Source: Brucella rhizosphaerae (GTDB lineage: Bacteria > Pseudomonadota > Alphaproteobacteria > Rhizobiales > Rhizobiaceae). Taken from it: a stretch of 64,000 nucleotides of DNA. This document shows positions 8,285-16,627 of the stretch, in pieces. Every line of letters begins with the position of its first letter. The stretch's first letter is position 1. Both the position numbers and the translations under genes were made by a program. Location of the stretch: positions 1-64,000 of the forward strand of contig NZ_NNRK01000035.1 of assembly GCF_002252475.1 (NCBI RefSeq), written 5' to 3'. The notes beneath the pieces are model-generated. The model had not been told where the DNA came from. It saw only the letters and a list, made by a program, of their open reading frames with translations, and searched no databases.

Positions 8285-9979
8285 TCAGGCACGCTTCGAC
8301 AAAAACTCTTCCGCAATCATCGCAATGATCTGCGGCAACACTTCAAAAGCATAAGGCGCGTGTACGCGCTCCAGCTTCTGATGGAACTCACGACCCCATG
8401 GGCCGATATTGACCACCGGAAAACGCAACGCGTCGCCTGCGGGATGATCAACAAGGCGCGCAACCGGCGTATTGTTTGAAACGATGTCCTGACCAAGCGT
8501 TGCCTGCCCCAGGAAACTCATGTCCGAGATACCCTGGAAATGCGGTTTCCAGACAAGCGACTGATCCGGGAAGGCCGCAAATGTCTGCATCGTTGTGTCG
8601 ATGGCCTGCTTGAAAGCACGATCATTGACCTGAGCGTCATCAAGATGGCTTGGTGGATAATGCAGACCTGCGAAACCAACAACAACTGCCGGACCTGACA
8701 GATGTGCAACGCCCACAAGCCATTCTGTCAGCTGACGGCTGACCGACAGCGGATTGTCGATACTGGCAAGACGCTTTTCCTGCGCGCTGTAAAGCGTTTC
8801 AAACTGTTCACCAGCAATATCCGCAGCCATTGCACGCAGCTGCGTGAAGGTGATGAGCTTAGGAGCAGCCGGAATTGCGCCAGCACGTTTGCCAATCAAC
8901 TGGCCGAAAGCTTCGGATTGTGCGGCAAAACGTTCGACAGCCTCCGTCGCGCCTGCCTGCACTTCACTCTTAAAACGACTGAATAGCTCATCAGCAGTCA
9001 TGGCATGATAAAGCCAGTTGAGCGCGATCCAGAAGCGTTCCGGCGTCGTCACTTCATAGCCGTCGCGCAGGTCTTTCGCCTCAAGGCAGATCGGCGGCGG
9101 CGAGATGTCATTTTCATCGCGATCAGCAAGTGCTGCATTGCCTTCAAAGCGCGCCAGAATGCTGGCCGCCATCGCCTGCGCGCTAACACCTTCATAAGGG
9201 TAGCTTGCATGGGAACTTAATCCGATGACCAGCGCAAAGGGCAGCAATTTACCGATGGTGCCCGCATAGACGGCGCGGCCTTCGCTGCCATCGCCCTGAT
9301 CGGACGTCACGTCGAGATTGATCGCTGCCGAGATTTCAATGTCGAAATCACGGGCAATCGTCGGCAGTGCGTTGCGCATTGAGCGCATGCCGCGGCTTTC
9401 GCGCTCTTCATCAGGCGTGAAAACCAGCAGCAGATTGCCACCGCGATCAGGATCGGCTGCAAACTTCTCAGCGCATGCAATACCAACTGCAAGCCCGCTT
9501 TTCATATCAAGCAGGCCACGTCCGGTAAGGAAATCACCGCTCAGCAGATCTTCCAGAGCGCGTTCTTCCTGAGCGGAACGGGCACGCTTCGACAAATCCT
9601 TGATAAGCGCATCTTTGAGATTGCGACTGTCGCAGGCGAGCGACTTCAGCTCGTGATAATTGTCAGTCGCCACCGTATCGAAATGGCCTGCCAGAGCGAG
9701 CGTGCGTTTGCCGTTACCACGGACCAGCGCGACCACATTATGCGTCAGCGGATCGCCATGGCTGGCAACGGTGCGAATATTGTCCGGGTTTTGCTGGAAA
9801 TAAGGAATTTCCTTCAACAAACCAACAAGACGCTCAGAGAATTCGGCTTCTCCGGGGGTGCCGGTTTCGCTGCTCCAACCGACCATGCGCAGGGCCAGCT
9901 CTTCGACGTGCTGCGCATTAATATGGTTGTGCGCCGTCGTTACGGCGTTTTGCGCGCCGTTTGAAACATTCGCAGTCAT
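8285..9979 (-). CDS. RocB-like M20-family hydrolase (arginine utilization)
   Basis: A 564-residue protein with the M20 metallopeptidase fold: LAGHFDTV (first metal ligands) near residue 108, GRGLLDMKSGLAVG near 160 and VFTPDEERESRGMRS near 190, followed by a long C-terminal extension as in Bacillus RocB (arginine utilization protein, reaction not established). The start at 9979 (MTANVSNGA) has CGGAGACC before it; an upstream ATG at 10009 is in the edge of a repeat and was not used. It lies between importer B and ornithine cyclodeaminase, which supports a role in opening or deconjugating an arginine- or ornithine-type substrate. Confidence 0.85.
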   Translation of the reverse strand: MTANVSNGAQNAVTTAHNHINAQHVEELALRMVGWSSETGTPGEAEFSERLVGLLKEIPYFQQNPDNIRTVASHGDPLTHNVVALVRGNGKRTLALAGHFDTVATDNYHELKSLACDSRNLKDALIKDLSKRARSAQEERALEDLLSGDFLTGRGLLDMKSGLAVGIACAEKFAADPDRGGNLLLVFTPDEERESRGMRSMRNALPTIARDFDIEISAAINLDVTSDQGDGSEGRAVYAGTIGKLLPFALVIGLSSHASYPYEGVSAQAMAASILARFEGNAALADRDENDISPPPICLEAKDLRDGYEVTTPERFWIALNWLYHAMTADELFSRFKSEVQAGATEAVERFAAQSEAFGQLIGKRAGAIPAAPKLITFTQLRAMAADIAGEQFETLYSAQEKRLASIDNPLSVSRQLTEWLVGVAHLSGPAVVVGFAGLHYPPSHLDDAQVNDRAFKQAIDTTMQTFAAFPDQSLVWKPHFQGISDMSFLGQATLGQDIVSNNTPVARLVDHPAGDALRFPVVNIGPWGREFHQKLERVHAPYAFEVLPQIIAMIAEEFLSKRA

Positions 9980-10000
9980 GGACTCTGGTCTCCGTCGATT

Positions 10001-10070
10001 AGAGCGCATTCCGAGACGATAGAAATACGCTGCAGAATATAAGTTTTAAGGCGTTGATCGCTAATGCTCT
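10001..10070. repeat. Diverged palindromic repeat between the ABC ATPase and the RocB-like gene
   Basis: The outer arms AGAGCGCATT (10001-10010) and CTAATGCTCT (10061-10070) are imperfect inverted repeats with the AGAGC...GCTCT ends seen in the other dispersed elements of the window. The interior is weakly related. The right arm supplies the stop codon of the ABC ATPase gene. Confidence 0.45.
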
Positions 10071-10833
10071 AGTGAGAAAGATGCTTTCGCAGGAATGCCC
10101 GCGTCCGCTCTTCCCTGGGATCAGACAGGACTTGCTGCGGCAGACCCTGTTCAACCACTACACCGCCGTCCATGAACATCACATGGTCGGAAACTTCCGC
10201 CGCAAAGCGCATTTCATGGGTCACGATCAACATTGTCATGTGCTCGTTTGCGAGCTGCTTCATGACCTGATTGACTTCCTCAACCAGCTCCGGATCGAGC
10301 GCAGAGGTTGCTTCATCGAACAGCATGACCTTGGGCTGCATCGCCAGAGCGCGGGCAATCGCAACGCGCTGTTTCTGACCACCCGAAAGACGTGCCGGAT
10401 AGGCATCGCCCTTGTCGACAAGACCAACCTTGGCGAGCAGATTGTTAGCACGCTCCAGTGCATCGCTGCGCGAAAGCCCTTTGAGGCGCATTGGGCCAAT
10501 CATGATGTTCTGCAGCACGGTCAAATGCGGAAACAGGTTAAACTGCTGGAAAACCATTCCCATTTCCTGACGGATATGGTTGATGTGCTTTTCAAAAGCC
10601 CGGCCTGTAAGCGGGCGATTGACCTGATTGCCATCCAGCCAGATTTCGCCGCTTGATGTTTCTTCCAGCATGTTGATTGAGCGCAGAAGTGTGCTTTTTC
10701 CCGATCCGCTGGGACCGATAATGGAAACGATCTTGCCTCGTGCGACCGTCAGGTCGATGCCTTTCAGCACCTCATGCTCGCCATAGGATTTTCTGATCTG
10801 ACGTAGTTCGATCATGGGGGTCTGTGTGTTCAT
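10069..10833 (-). CDS. Polar amino-acid ABC transporter ATP-binding protein (importer B)
   Basis: A 254-residue GlnQ/HisP-type ATPase: GPSGSGKST (Walker A), [15 protein letters not shown] (signature), [12 protein letters not shown] (Walker B), VTHEMRFA (H-loop). Walker B has EAT where EPT is usual. The ATG at 10833 overlaps the stop of the preceding permease gene (ATGA) and has GGAAGC upstream, which decides this start over the longer frame to 10875. It is the fourth gene of module B and is followed by the RocB-like gene after 89 bases that hold a palindromic repeat. Confidence 0.93.
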   Translation of the reverse strand: MNTQTPMIELRQIRKSYGEHEVLKGIDLTVARGKIVSIIGPSGSGKSTLLRSINMLEETSSGEIWLDGNQVNRPLTGRAFEKHINHIRQEMGMVFQQFNLFPHLTVLQNIMIGPMRLKGLSRSDALERANNLLAKVGLVDKGDAYPARLSGGQKQRVAIARALAMQPKVMLFDEATSALDPELVEEVNQVMKQLANEHMTMLIVTHEMRFAAEVSDHVMFMDGGVVVEQGLPQQVLSDPREERTRAFLRKHLSH

Positions 10834-11486
10834 CGGATAGCTTCCGCTTTCTTGGCCGCTTTGCTCAAACCCCATTCCATCAACAGATTGACGAGGTAAT
10901 AGAGCACGGCTGCAACGAAGTAGAACTCAAAGGGGCGATAGGTTTCGCTGATGGCACGCTGCGCATTCAACACCAGTTCTGTGATGCCGAGTACGGAAAG
11001 AACGGCCGTGTCCTTGAGCAGAATGATGCTGTTATTGCCAACTTGCGGCAGGGCAGTGAGGATCGCCTGAGGAATGATGAAATAGCGAAGCGACGATCCG
11101 TGGCTAAAGCCAAGCGAACGGGCGGCTTCCATCTGTCCCTCGTCGACAGTCTCAAGCGATGCGCGGAAAATATCGGCATTATAGGCCGCATAATGCATGC
11201 CAAGGCCAAACACGCCGGTCCAGAATGCCGGCACCATGATACCGATCTGCGAAAGGCCATAATAGAGCAGATAGAGCTGCAACAGCAGGGGCGTTCCCAT
11301 GAAAAGGAAAACAACACCGCGCACAGGCAGGCTGATTATTTTGGGTGCGTGAAGCGTGATGATTGCGATCAGAATACCGAGCACAATACTGATCACACCC
11401 GCAAGCACGGTGATCAGAACGGTCCAGAGCAGACCGATCAGCATCAGTTCCAGATAAGACGGAACAACTGTGAAATCCAGGCTCAT
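10830..11486 (-). CDS. Polar amino-acid ABC transporter permease (importer B)
   Basis: A 218-residue permease with hydrophobic segments and the ATPase-coupling motif [22 protein letters not shown]. It overlaps the upstream permease and the downstream ATPase by four bases each (ATGA), a tightly coupled trio. It resembles the other permease of this importer, so the pair probably arose by duplication. Confidence 0.92.
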   Translation of the reverse strand: MSLDFTVVPSYLELMLIGLLWTVLITVLAGVISIVLGILIAIITLHAPKIISLPVRGVVFLFMGTPLLLQLYLLYYGLSQIGIMVPAFWTGVFGLGMHYAAYNADIFRASLETVDEGQMEAARSLGFSHGSSLRYFIIPQAILTALPQVGNNSIILLKDTAVLSVLGITELVLNAQRAISETYRPFEFYFVAAVLYYLVNLLMEWGLSKAAKKAEAIR

Positions 11487-12145
11487 GCTTCCGCCCTCCT
11501 GTCAGCATTGAAAAAGATCTCAAAGCCGCGGATGATCAGTGAAATGATAGCGATGATGACGATGTAAGCCGCACCGGCAATCGCAAAAACCTCAAATGGT
11601 TTGTATGTCGACGTGACAAAGCGCTGAGCGGTATAGGTCAGTTCGACCACGCCGATTGTCGAGACAAGTGCTGTGCTCTTGGTCAGAATGACCGTATTGA
11701 CGCCGAGCGAGCGGATCATCAGGGGTGCTGCCTGCGGCAGAATGAAGAGCCGCATGGTTCCGGCCCGGCCAAAGCCAAGCGAACGCGCTGCTTCACCCTG
11801 ACCTTTATCGACCGCCAGAATTGCCCCGCGCATCCCTTCAGACATATAGGCACCGATGTTGAAGCCCATTGTGATGACGCCCGCCACAAACGGGGTAAAT
11901 TCAAACCCAAACTGCGGGCCACCAAAGAAAACAAGGAACAGCTGCACCAGCAGCGGCGTGCCGCGCATGATGCTGATATAGCCTGTGGCGATCCAGCGAA
12001 TGGGTGCATAGCGCGAAAACCGCGCCATAACGAGCAGGCTGGCAACGATCAGGCCGATCACCAATGATGCGATAGTCAGTTGGACAGTGACCCAGGCCGA
12101 TTCAACAATGAAGGGAAAAATCCGCCCGATAAGTGCGATATCCAT
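11483..12145 (-). CDS. Polar amino-acid ABC transporter permease (importer B)
   Basis: A 220-residue permease with the coupling motif EGMRGAILAVDKGQGEAARSLG and five predicted membrane segments. The first hydrophobic stretch begins near residue 10. It is the first of the two permease genes, about 150 bases after the binding-protein gene; the gap contains a hairpin. Confidence 0.92.
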   Translation of the reverse strand: MDIALIGRIFPFIVESAWVTVQLTIASLVIGLIVASLLVMARFSRYAPIRWIATGYISIMRGTPLLVQLFLVFFGGPQFGFEFTPFVAGVITMGFNIGAYMSEGMRGAILAVDKGQGEAARSLGFGRAGTMRLFILPQAAPLMIRSLGVNTVILTKSTALVSTIGVVELTYTAQRFVTSTYKPFEVFAIAGAAYIVIIAIISLIIRGFEIFFNADRRAEA

Positions 12146-12254
12146 CCTTCAACCTTTCTGCTCCATCAGGAAAATCTCCTATGGCGCATATGTCTCTCAG
12201 CCAAAGGTCTGGCGAGAAGCTGTAAAGCAGAGTTTAGGGACTATTGATCAGATA

Positions 12255-12277
12255 AGGGCAGCACAGTTTGCTGCCCT
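12255..12277 (-). other. Intercistronic hairpin after the binding-protein gene of importer B
   Basis: A perfect 9-bp stem, AGGGCAGCA (12255-12263) with TGCTGCCCT (12269-12277) and a five-base loop, lies 18 bases after the binding-protein stop. No T-run follows. Its position matches the hairpin of importer A, which suggests the same role in keeping binding-protein mRNA abundant. Confidence 0.65.
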
Positions 12278-12295
12278 CGCCCGAAACAGCGTGAA

Positions 12296-13069
12296 TTAGC
12301 GGATATCCGCACCAATCCATTTTTCGGAAATGGTCTTATAGGTGCCATCAGCCATCATATCGTCGAGCGCCTTCTGCATCGCATCGCGAAGTTCAGGATT
12401 GTTCTTGCGAACCGCAATACCGATATCGTAGCGCGGCAGCTGATCGTCCTTGACCTGTTCAATCGGTGCATTGCTCTTGCCTATTGCGACAAGCACAGGA
12501 ACGTCATCAGCGACAACTGCATCGATACGACCCGAACCAAGATCGAGAAGCATTTCAGGCAGGCCCTTATAGGTGCGGACTTCGTATTTGCCCTGCTCAC
12601 GAACCCATTTTTCGGAGGTTTCGCCCAGCGTCACACCGATTGTCTTGCCTTCCAGTTCGTTGAGCGACTTAACCGTATCACCCTTGCGAATGAAAAGTGC
12701 CAGGCCCGAACGATAGTAAGGACCGACGAAGTCGATTGCCTTCTTGCGTTCTTCCGTGATGCCCATCGAGCCAACGATCGTGTCGTAACGACCGGTAACG
12801 AGACCTGCAATGATGCCGTCCCAGGCGGTGGTGACGATTTCAGGCTCTGCCTTCAGGCGGCGCGCAATTTCCGAACCAATATCGACGTCAAAACCGACGA
12901 CCTGATTGGTCTCATCGACAAAGCTGAACGGAGGGAAAACACCCGAGAGGGCAACCGTCATCTTGCCCTTGCTCTGAATCTTTTCCAGATCATCAGCTTT
13001 GGCAGTGTTCAAGGAAGCACAGATGCCAAGCGCCACAAGGGCCGTGGAAAATAGTTTTGCAAATTTCAT
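12296..13069 (-). CDS. Periplasmic amino-acid binding protein of importer B
   Basis: A 257-residue family 3 solute-binding protein. The start at 13069 (MKFAKLFSTALVALGICASL) has a GGGGAACC ribosome site and gives a normal signal peptide cleaved after TAKA; the longer frame to 13108 would spoil it. The mature part has KMTVALSGVFPPFSFVDETN, GFDVDIGSEIARRL, WDGIIAGLVTGRYDTIVGSM, TEERKKAIDFVGPYYRSG and EKWIGADI. It is the first gene of module B and divergent from an Lrp-type gene 350 bases away. Ligand is probably an amino acid of the arginine/ornithine group, judged from neighbours only. Confidence 0.9.
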   Translation of the reverse strand: MKFAKLFSTALVALGICASLNTAKADDLEKIQSKGKMTVALSGVFPPFSFVDETNQVVGFDVDIGSEIARRLKAEPEIVTTAWDGIIAGLVTGRYDTIVGSMGITEERKKAIDFVGPYYRSGLALFIRKGDTVKSLNELEGKTIGVTLGETSEKWVREQGKYEVRTYKGLPEMLLDLGSGRIDAVVADDVPVLVAIGKSNAPIEQVKDDQLPRYDIGIAVRKNNPELRDAMQKALDDMMADGTYKTISEKWIGADIR

Positions 13070-13110
13070 GTTAAAGGTTCCCCTATGAGAGCCCCGTTTT
13101 GGAGCCACAT

Positions 13111-13216
13111 TATAACGCGTTTCGATCTGATTGAATCTAACCGGCGCGTCTCAATCATTTGTCTTTACGCACATCTCTTCCGAAAACTGTTTCACACTTT
13201 TCGGGACGCGCTTTTA
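13111..13216. repeat. Dispersed two-hairpin intergenic repeat, copy A
   Basis: The left part (ACGCG...CGCGT around a GATCTGATTGAATC core) and the right part (TCTTTACGCACATC, then CGAAAACTG...CACTTTTCGGG) match the two-hairpin unit seen at 47359 and 61637, in the orientation opposite to 47359. It sits in the divergent space between importer B and the second Lrp-type gene, away from the predicted operator. Confidence 0.65.
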
Positions 13217-13377
13217 CGCTGTCTTCGCGACCTTGTAACCGGCCTGAACAGGGATTTGCGCAGCGCTCCTATCGCTTCTTTTGCATTAGAAGCCGCTTTT
13301 GAAATTCCCTTGGCAAAATCATTATCTGCAATCAGATTGACAAAAAAGAATATAAAGTGATTATTTTTATAAAATAG

Positions 13378-13391
13378 TGACGATATCGTCA
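13378..13391. promoter_or_regulatory. Perfect 14-bp palindrome, candidate Lrp operator
   Basis: TGACGATATCGTCA is a perfect palindrome 30 bases before the start codon of the second Lrp-type gene, next to a very A/T-rich stretch (TATAAAGTGATTATTTTTAT, 13350-13369) that can serve as a promoter. Position and symmetry suggest autoregulation. Confidence 0.5.
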
Positions 13392-13421
13392 GTAAAATTT
13401 ACTTTAAAGAAAGACACCACC

Positions 13422-13838
13422 ATGGATGAGCTGGACAAGAGACTGGTTACCGAACTCCGCATCAATGGTCGCGCGTCTGTTCCACAGCTAGCCGAACTGC
13501 TCGGCGTTGCACGTGCTACAGCGCAAAAACGTCTCGACCGGCTGATTGCCAATGGCGACATCAAAGGCTTTACGGTCCGTGTTCGCGACGACATCGGCAA
13601 GGATCAGATACGCGCCTTCATGCTTATCGAAATGTCTGGCTCATCGCTGAAGGCCACGATCAGCGCAATCAAGCGTGTTCCGGGCCTGACCGGCGTATTC
13701 AACACCAATGGCCTCTGGGATGTGATCGCGGAGCTGGAGGTTTCGACGATTTCCGAGCTCAATGAGGTGATTTCGACAATCCGCTCTCTTCAGGGGGTTA
13801 GCAAAAGCGAAACCTTCATCATGCTTGGCCCGGCATAA
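13422..13838 (+). CDS. Lrp/AsnC-family transcriptional regulator (module B)
   Basis: A 138-residue regulator with an N-terminal winged helix (MDELDKRLVTELRINGRASVPQLAELLGVARATAQKRLDRLI) and a C-terminal RAM domain (IRAFMLIEMSGSSLKATISAIKRVPGLTGVFNTNGLWDVIAEL). Residues such as GFTVRVRDD and the TNGLWD/TNGSWD segment are shared with the module A regulator, so the two are probably paralogues. The ATG at 13422 starts the conserved domain; an upstream in-frame ATG at 13377 overlaps the palindrome and was rejected. It is divergent from importer B. Confidence 0.9.
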   Translation: MDELDKRLVTELRINGRASVPQLAELLGVARATAQKRLDRLIANGDIKGFTVRVRDDIGKDQIRAFMLIEMSGSSLKATISAIKRVPGLTGVFNTNGLWDVIAELEVSTISELNEVISTIRSLQGVSKSETFIMLGPA

Positions 13839-14017
13839 CGCAATCTATCCGCCTTCTTTGCCGACTATTTATACGCCTTATCGGAACCAAAGCCGACACC
13901 AACTCGTTACCCGCTCAAATCGACTTAACAGAAGAGTGGCCGATGCATGTTCCATAATGCAGGGCCGCTATTGTGTTGCGTTGAACATTATAACCAGACG
14001 CAAGAAGGCGGTGGCGA

Positions 14018-15556
14018 ATGGCGCAAAGCGATGCTGCAGGCAGCTCATCTCAGGCTACACCATTACAAATTCACGACATTAAAGTCATCGACAACACTAA
14101 ACTCAAAAAGGCCATTACCGCAGCTGCCCTTGGCAACGCGATGGAATGGTTCGATTTTGGCGTCTATGGCTTCGTAGCCTATGCGCTGGGGCAGGTTTTC
14201 TTCCCCAACGCGGCGCCCGGCATTCAGACAATCGCAGCACTCGCTACATTCTCGGTGCCTTTTCTGGTGCGGCCTCTGGGCGGGTTGTTCTTCGGTGTGA
14301 TGGGCGACCGCTTCGGGCGACAGAAAGTTCTGTCAATTACCATCATCATCATGGCTGCCAGCACGTTCTGTATCGGCCTCATCCCGTCCTACGCTACAAT
14401 CGGCATCTGGGCACCGATCCTTCTTCTGCTTTGCAAGCTGGCGCAGGGCTTTTCCGTGGGCGGCGAATATACGGGGGCTGCAATCTTTGTGGCTGAATAT
14501 GCTCCCGACCGCCGTCGTGGCTTTCTTGGCAGCTGGCTGGACTTCGGCTCCATTGCCGGCTTTGTGCTGGGCGCTGGCCTCGTCGTGTTCCTCAGTACAA
14601 TGGTCGGAGAACAGGCATTTCTGGATTGGGGCTGGCGCATTCCGTTCTATCTTGCCGCACCACTCGGTTTGATCGGCCTGTATCTTCGCCATGCTGCCGA
14701 GGAAACGCCTGCTTTCACGCAGCAGCTTGAGGCGTTGGAAAAAGAAGACCGCGATGCCATCGAGGATCGTCCGATGGTGTCCTTCAAAGAGATCATCAAC
14801 AAATATTGGCGTGCATTGAGCGTCTGCATTGGCATGGTTCTGGTAACGAATGTCACCTATTACATGCTGCTGACTTATATGCCGACCTATCTCTCACAGA
14901 GCCTCGGCTATTCCGAAGATCACGGAGTACTCATCATCATCGTGGTGATGATCGGTATGCTGTTCGTACAGCCTGTCGTTGGCTTCCTCAGTGACAGATT
15001 CGGGCGCAGGCCATTTCTCATCATTGGCAGCGTCGGCCTTCTTGTGTTTTCTCTGCCAGCCTTTCATCTTGTCGCAAGCGGCCACATTGCGACTATTTTT
15101 GCCGGCTTACTGATACTGGCAATATTGCTCAACTGTCTGACCGGTGTGATGGCATCCACGCTGCCTGCACTTTTCCCGGCCCGCATTCGCTACAGCGCTC
15201 TGGCTGCTGCGTTCAATATTTCGATCATCGTCGCGGGTCTGACCCCGACTGTTGCTGCATGGCTGGTTGAAGCGACAGACAACCTCTATCTACCCGCTTA
15301 TTATCTGATGTGCGCGGCTGTCGTGGGCCTCATTACTGCATTCTTCCTGCCCGAAACGGCCAACAAGCCGTTGCGCGGCGATACTCCAAGCGCTTCGAAC
15401 AAAACGGAAGCCAAGCTGCTTTTGAAGGAAGCATATTCCCATATCGAGGAGCGGGTTGATAAGCTCGACGATGAAATCCTCTCGCTTGAACAGCAGATCG
15501 AAGAGCTGCAAAAACGCAGGCAAACTCTCGTGGATCGCCATCCGAAACTGAACTGA
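14018..15556 (+). CDS. MFS transporter of the metabolite:H+ symporter family, ProP-like
   Basis: A 512-residue, 12-segment transporter. It shows AAALGNAMEWFDFGVYGFVA in the first membrane segment, the MFS motif GDRFGRQKVL between segments 2 and 3 and its repeat DRFGRRPFL in the second half. The C terminus (about residues 460-505) is a charged heptad region (SHIEERVDKLDDEILSLEQQ...) predicted to form a coiled coil, the hallmark of osmosensing ProP of E. coli. The start has AAGGCGGTGGCGA upstream. It follows the second Lrp-type gene and may import proline, betaine or ectoine-type solutes; a link to proline made by ornithine cyclodeaminase is an inference. Confidence 0.88.
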   Translation: MAQSDAAGSSSQATPLQIHDIKVIDNTKLKKAITAAALGNAMEWFDFGVYGFVAYALGQVFFPNAAPGIQTIAALATFSVPFLVRPLGGLFFGVMGDRFGRQKVLSITIIIMAASTFCIGLIPSYATIGIWAPILLLLCKLAQGFSVGGEYTGAAIFVAEYAPDRRRGFLGSWLDFGSIAGFVLGAGLVVFLSTMVGEQAFLDWGWRIPFYLAAPLGLIGLYLRHAAEETPAFTQQLEALEKEDRDAIEDRPMVSFKEIINKYWRALSVCIGMVLVTNVTYYMLLTYMPTYLSQSLGYSEDHGVLIIIVVMIGMLFVQPVVGFLSDRFGRRPFLIIGSVGLLVFSLPAFHLVASGHIATIFAGLLILAILLNCLTGVMASTLPALFPARIRYSALAAAFNISIIVAGLTPTVAAWLVEATDNLYLPAYYLMCAAVVGLITAFFLPETANKPLRGDTPSASNKTEAKLLLKEAYSHIEERVDKLDDEILSLEQQIEELQKRRQTLVDRHPKLN

Positions 15557-15568
15557 TACGCTTACTGC

Positions 15569-15595
15569 GCTCTCCCGCAACCAAGTCGGGAGAGC
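15569..15595 (+). terminator. Hairpin between the ProP-like gene and the DUF1194 gene
   Basis: GCTCTCCCG (15569-15577) and CGGGAGAGC (15587-15595) form a perfect 9-bp stem 13 bases after the ProP-like stop codon. There is no T-run, so termination is likely but not certain. The flanking genes converge here. Confidence 0.55.
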
Positions 15596-15617
15596 CGTCC
15601 ACAACAAGGACGCGCGC

Positions 15618-16391
15618 TTATGGACGGCCTTCTGTTCTTGCGGTCTTGATGTATCGTTCTTCTGAACGCATGAAGAACGCCCTATCCCCACCAACCTCCA
15701 GCATCAATGTCCTTTCAATCGCCGCGATATAATCGGACGACGATGCAGTCGTTGCGATCACCTCCCCACCCATCAAGGCTTGGTGAGGCGGAGGACCTGC
15801 GGAGCGGTCATTTTGCACAGCAATGACATTGGTCATGGCGCCGCCCGGTCGGACTAACGCAACGGCGCCCTCCCCCCCGACCGACAGATTGACTATTTTT
15901 CTGTTTGAGCCCCACGAAACGGCATCCAAGTCAGCCAAAGCTGCTTCTATCGAAAGCGAGAAGGAACTCGTTTTACGCGCAGCAGTATTTTCAGACGCAC
16001 CATAATCATAAAGCGCAATGGTTCTGGCGGCGGCATCGGCATCTGTTTTGCTGCAAATTTGCGACCAGGGCAGAACGACCTCTGCCCGTTGCTCCCCCGA
16101 CCATTCACGATAGGTGACTGCTACACACTGGTTCGGACCACTGGTCATGACACTGTTTAAAGAACGCAACGCAGCAATGTGCCCATCGCGCACCATTTGC
16201 AAAGTCTCAGAATGTGACAACGATGATCGATCGACGGCAAAGACAATTGCCGTATCGACGCGATCCGAGCGCAGCGGCCCATCGGCCACGGCCCTTCCGC
16301 TCCCAAACGACAACGATCCAAGCAGCATTGCGGCAACTGAGATCAGAACTGACCGACTATAATCGCCAAAATTTGCGTGTTTGCGAAACAT
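15618..16391 (-). CDS. DUF1194 exported protein with a von Willebrand A-like fold
   Basis: A 257-residue protein of the DUF1194 family, function unknown. The N terminus after the chosen ATG at 16391 has a basic region and a hydrophobic stretch (SVLISVAAMLLGSLSFGSG) followed by AVADG, a plausible signal peptide. The domain starts with RVDTAIVFAVDRSSLSHSE, a VWA-like first strand in which the metal-site DxSxS is altered to DRSSLS, and includes AVTYREWSGEQ and RKIVNLSVGGEG. GGGGTGGCA precedes the chosen ATG; several upstream in-frame ATGs reach to 16544. No partner genes adjoin it. Confidence 0.75.
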   Translation of the reverse strand: MFRKHANFGDYSRSVLISVAAMLLGSLSFGSGRAVADGPLRSDRVDTAIVFAVDRSSLSHSETLQMVRDGHIAALRSLNSVMTSGPNQCVAVTYREWSGEQRAEVVLPWSQICSKTDADAAARTIALYDYGASENTAARKTSSFSLSIEAALADLDAVSWGSNRKIVNLSVGGEGAVALVRPGGAMTNVIAVQNDRSAGPPPHQALMGGEVIATTASSSDYIAAIERTLMLEVGGDRAFFMRSEERYIKTARTEGRP

Positions 16392-16577
16392 GGTTGCCAC
16401 CCCACTCACTGTGGTCAACGCCCTGTGAGCGGGCCGTCGACGAATTGAGCGGGACCATAATCCCATGATGAGACTGCTAAAATACGACATGTGCCGTATT
16501 TCATCGCCTCCTGCTGCTTGATAGCTTTCGATCAAGAGCAACAAGGTTTTCTATTCGAGCTAACGATAGCTTGAATA

Positions 16578-16615
16578 GCGGCTCTGGCAGTTTGGGTGGC
16601 TACTGCCAGAGCCGC
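16578..16615 (-). terminator. Long perfect hairpin after the NarL-type regulator gene
   Basis: GCGGCTCTGGCAGT (16578-16591) and ACTGCCAGAGCCGC (16602-16615) form a 14-bp perfect stem with a ten-base loop, 13 bases after the stop codon of the response regulator. There is no long T-run on the minus strand, but the stem strength and position fit a transcription end. Confidence 0.65.
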
Positions 16616-16627
16616 AACTATCAATGA

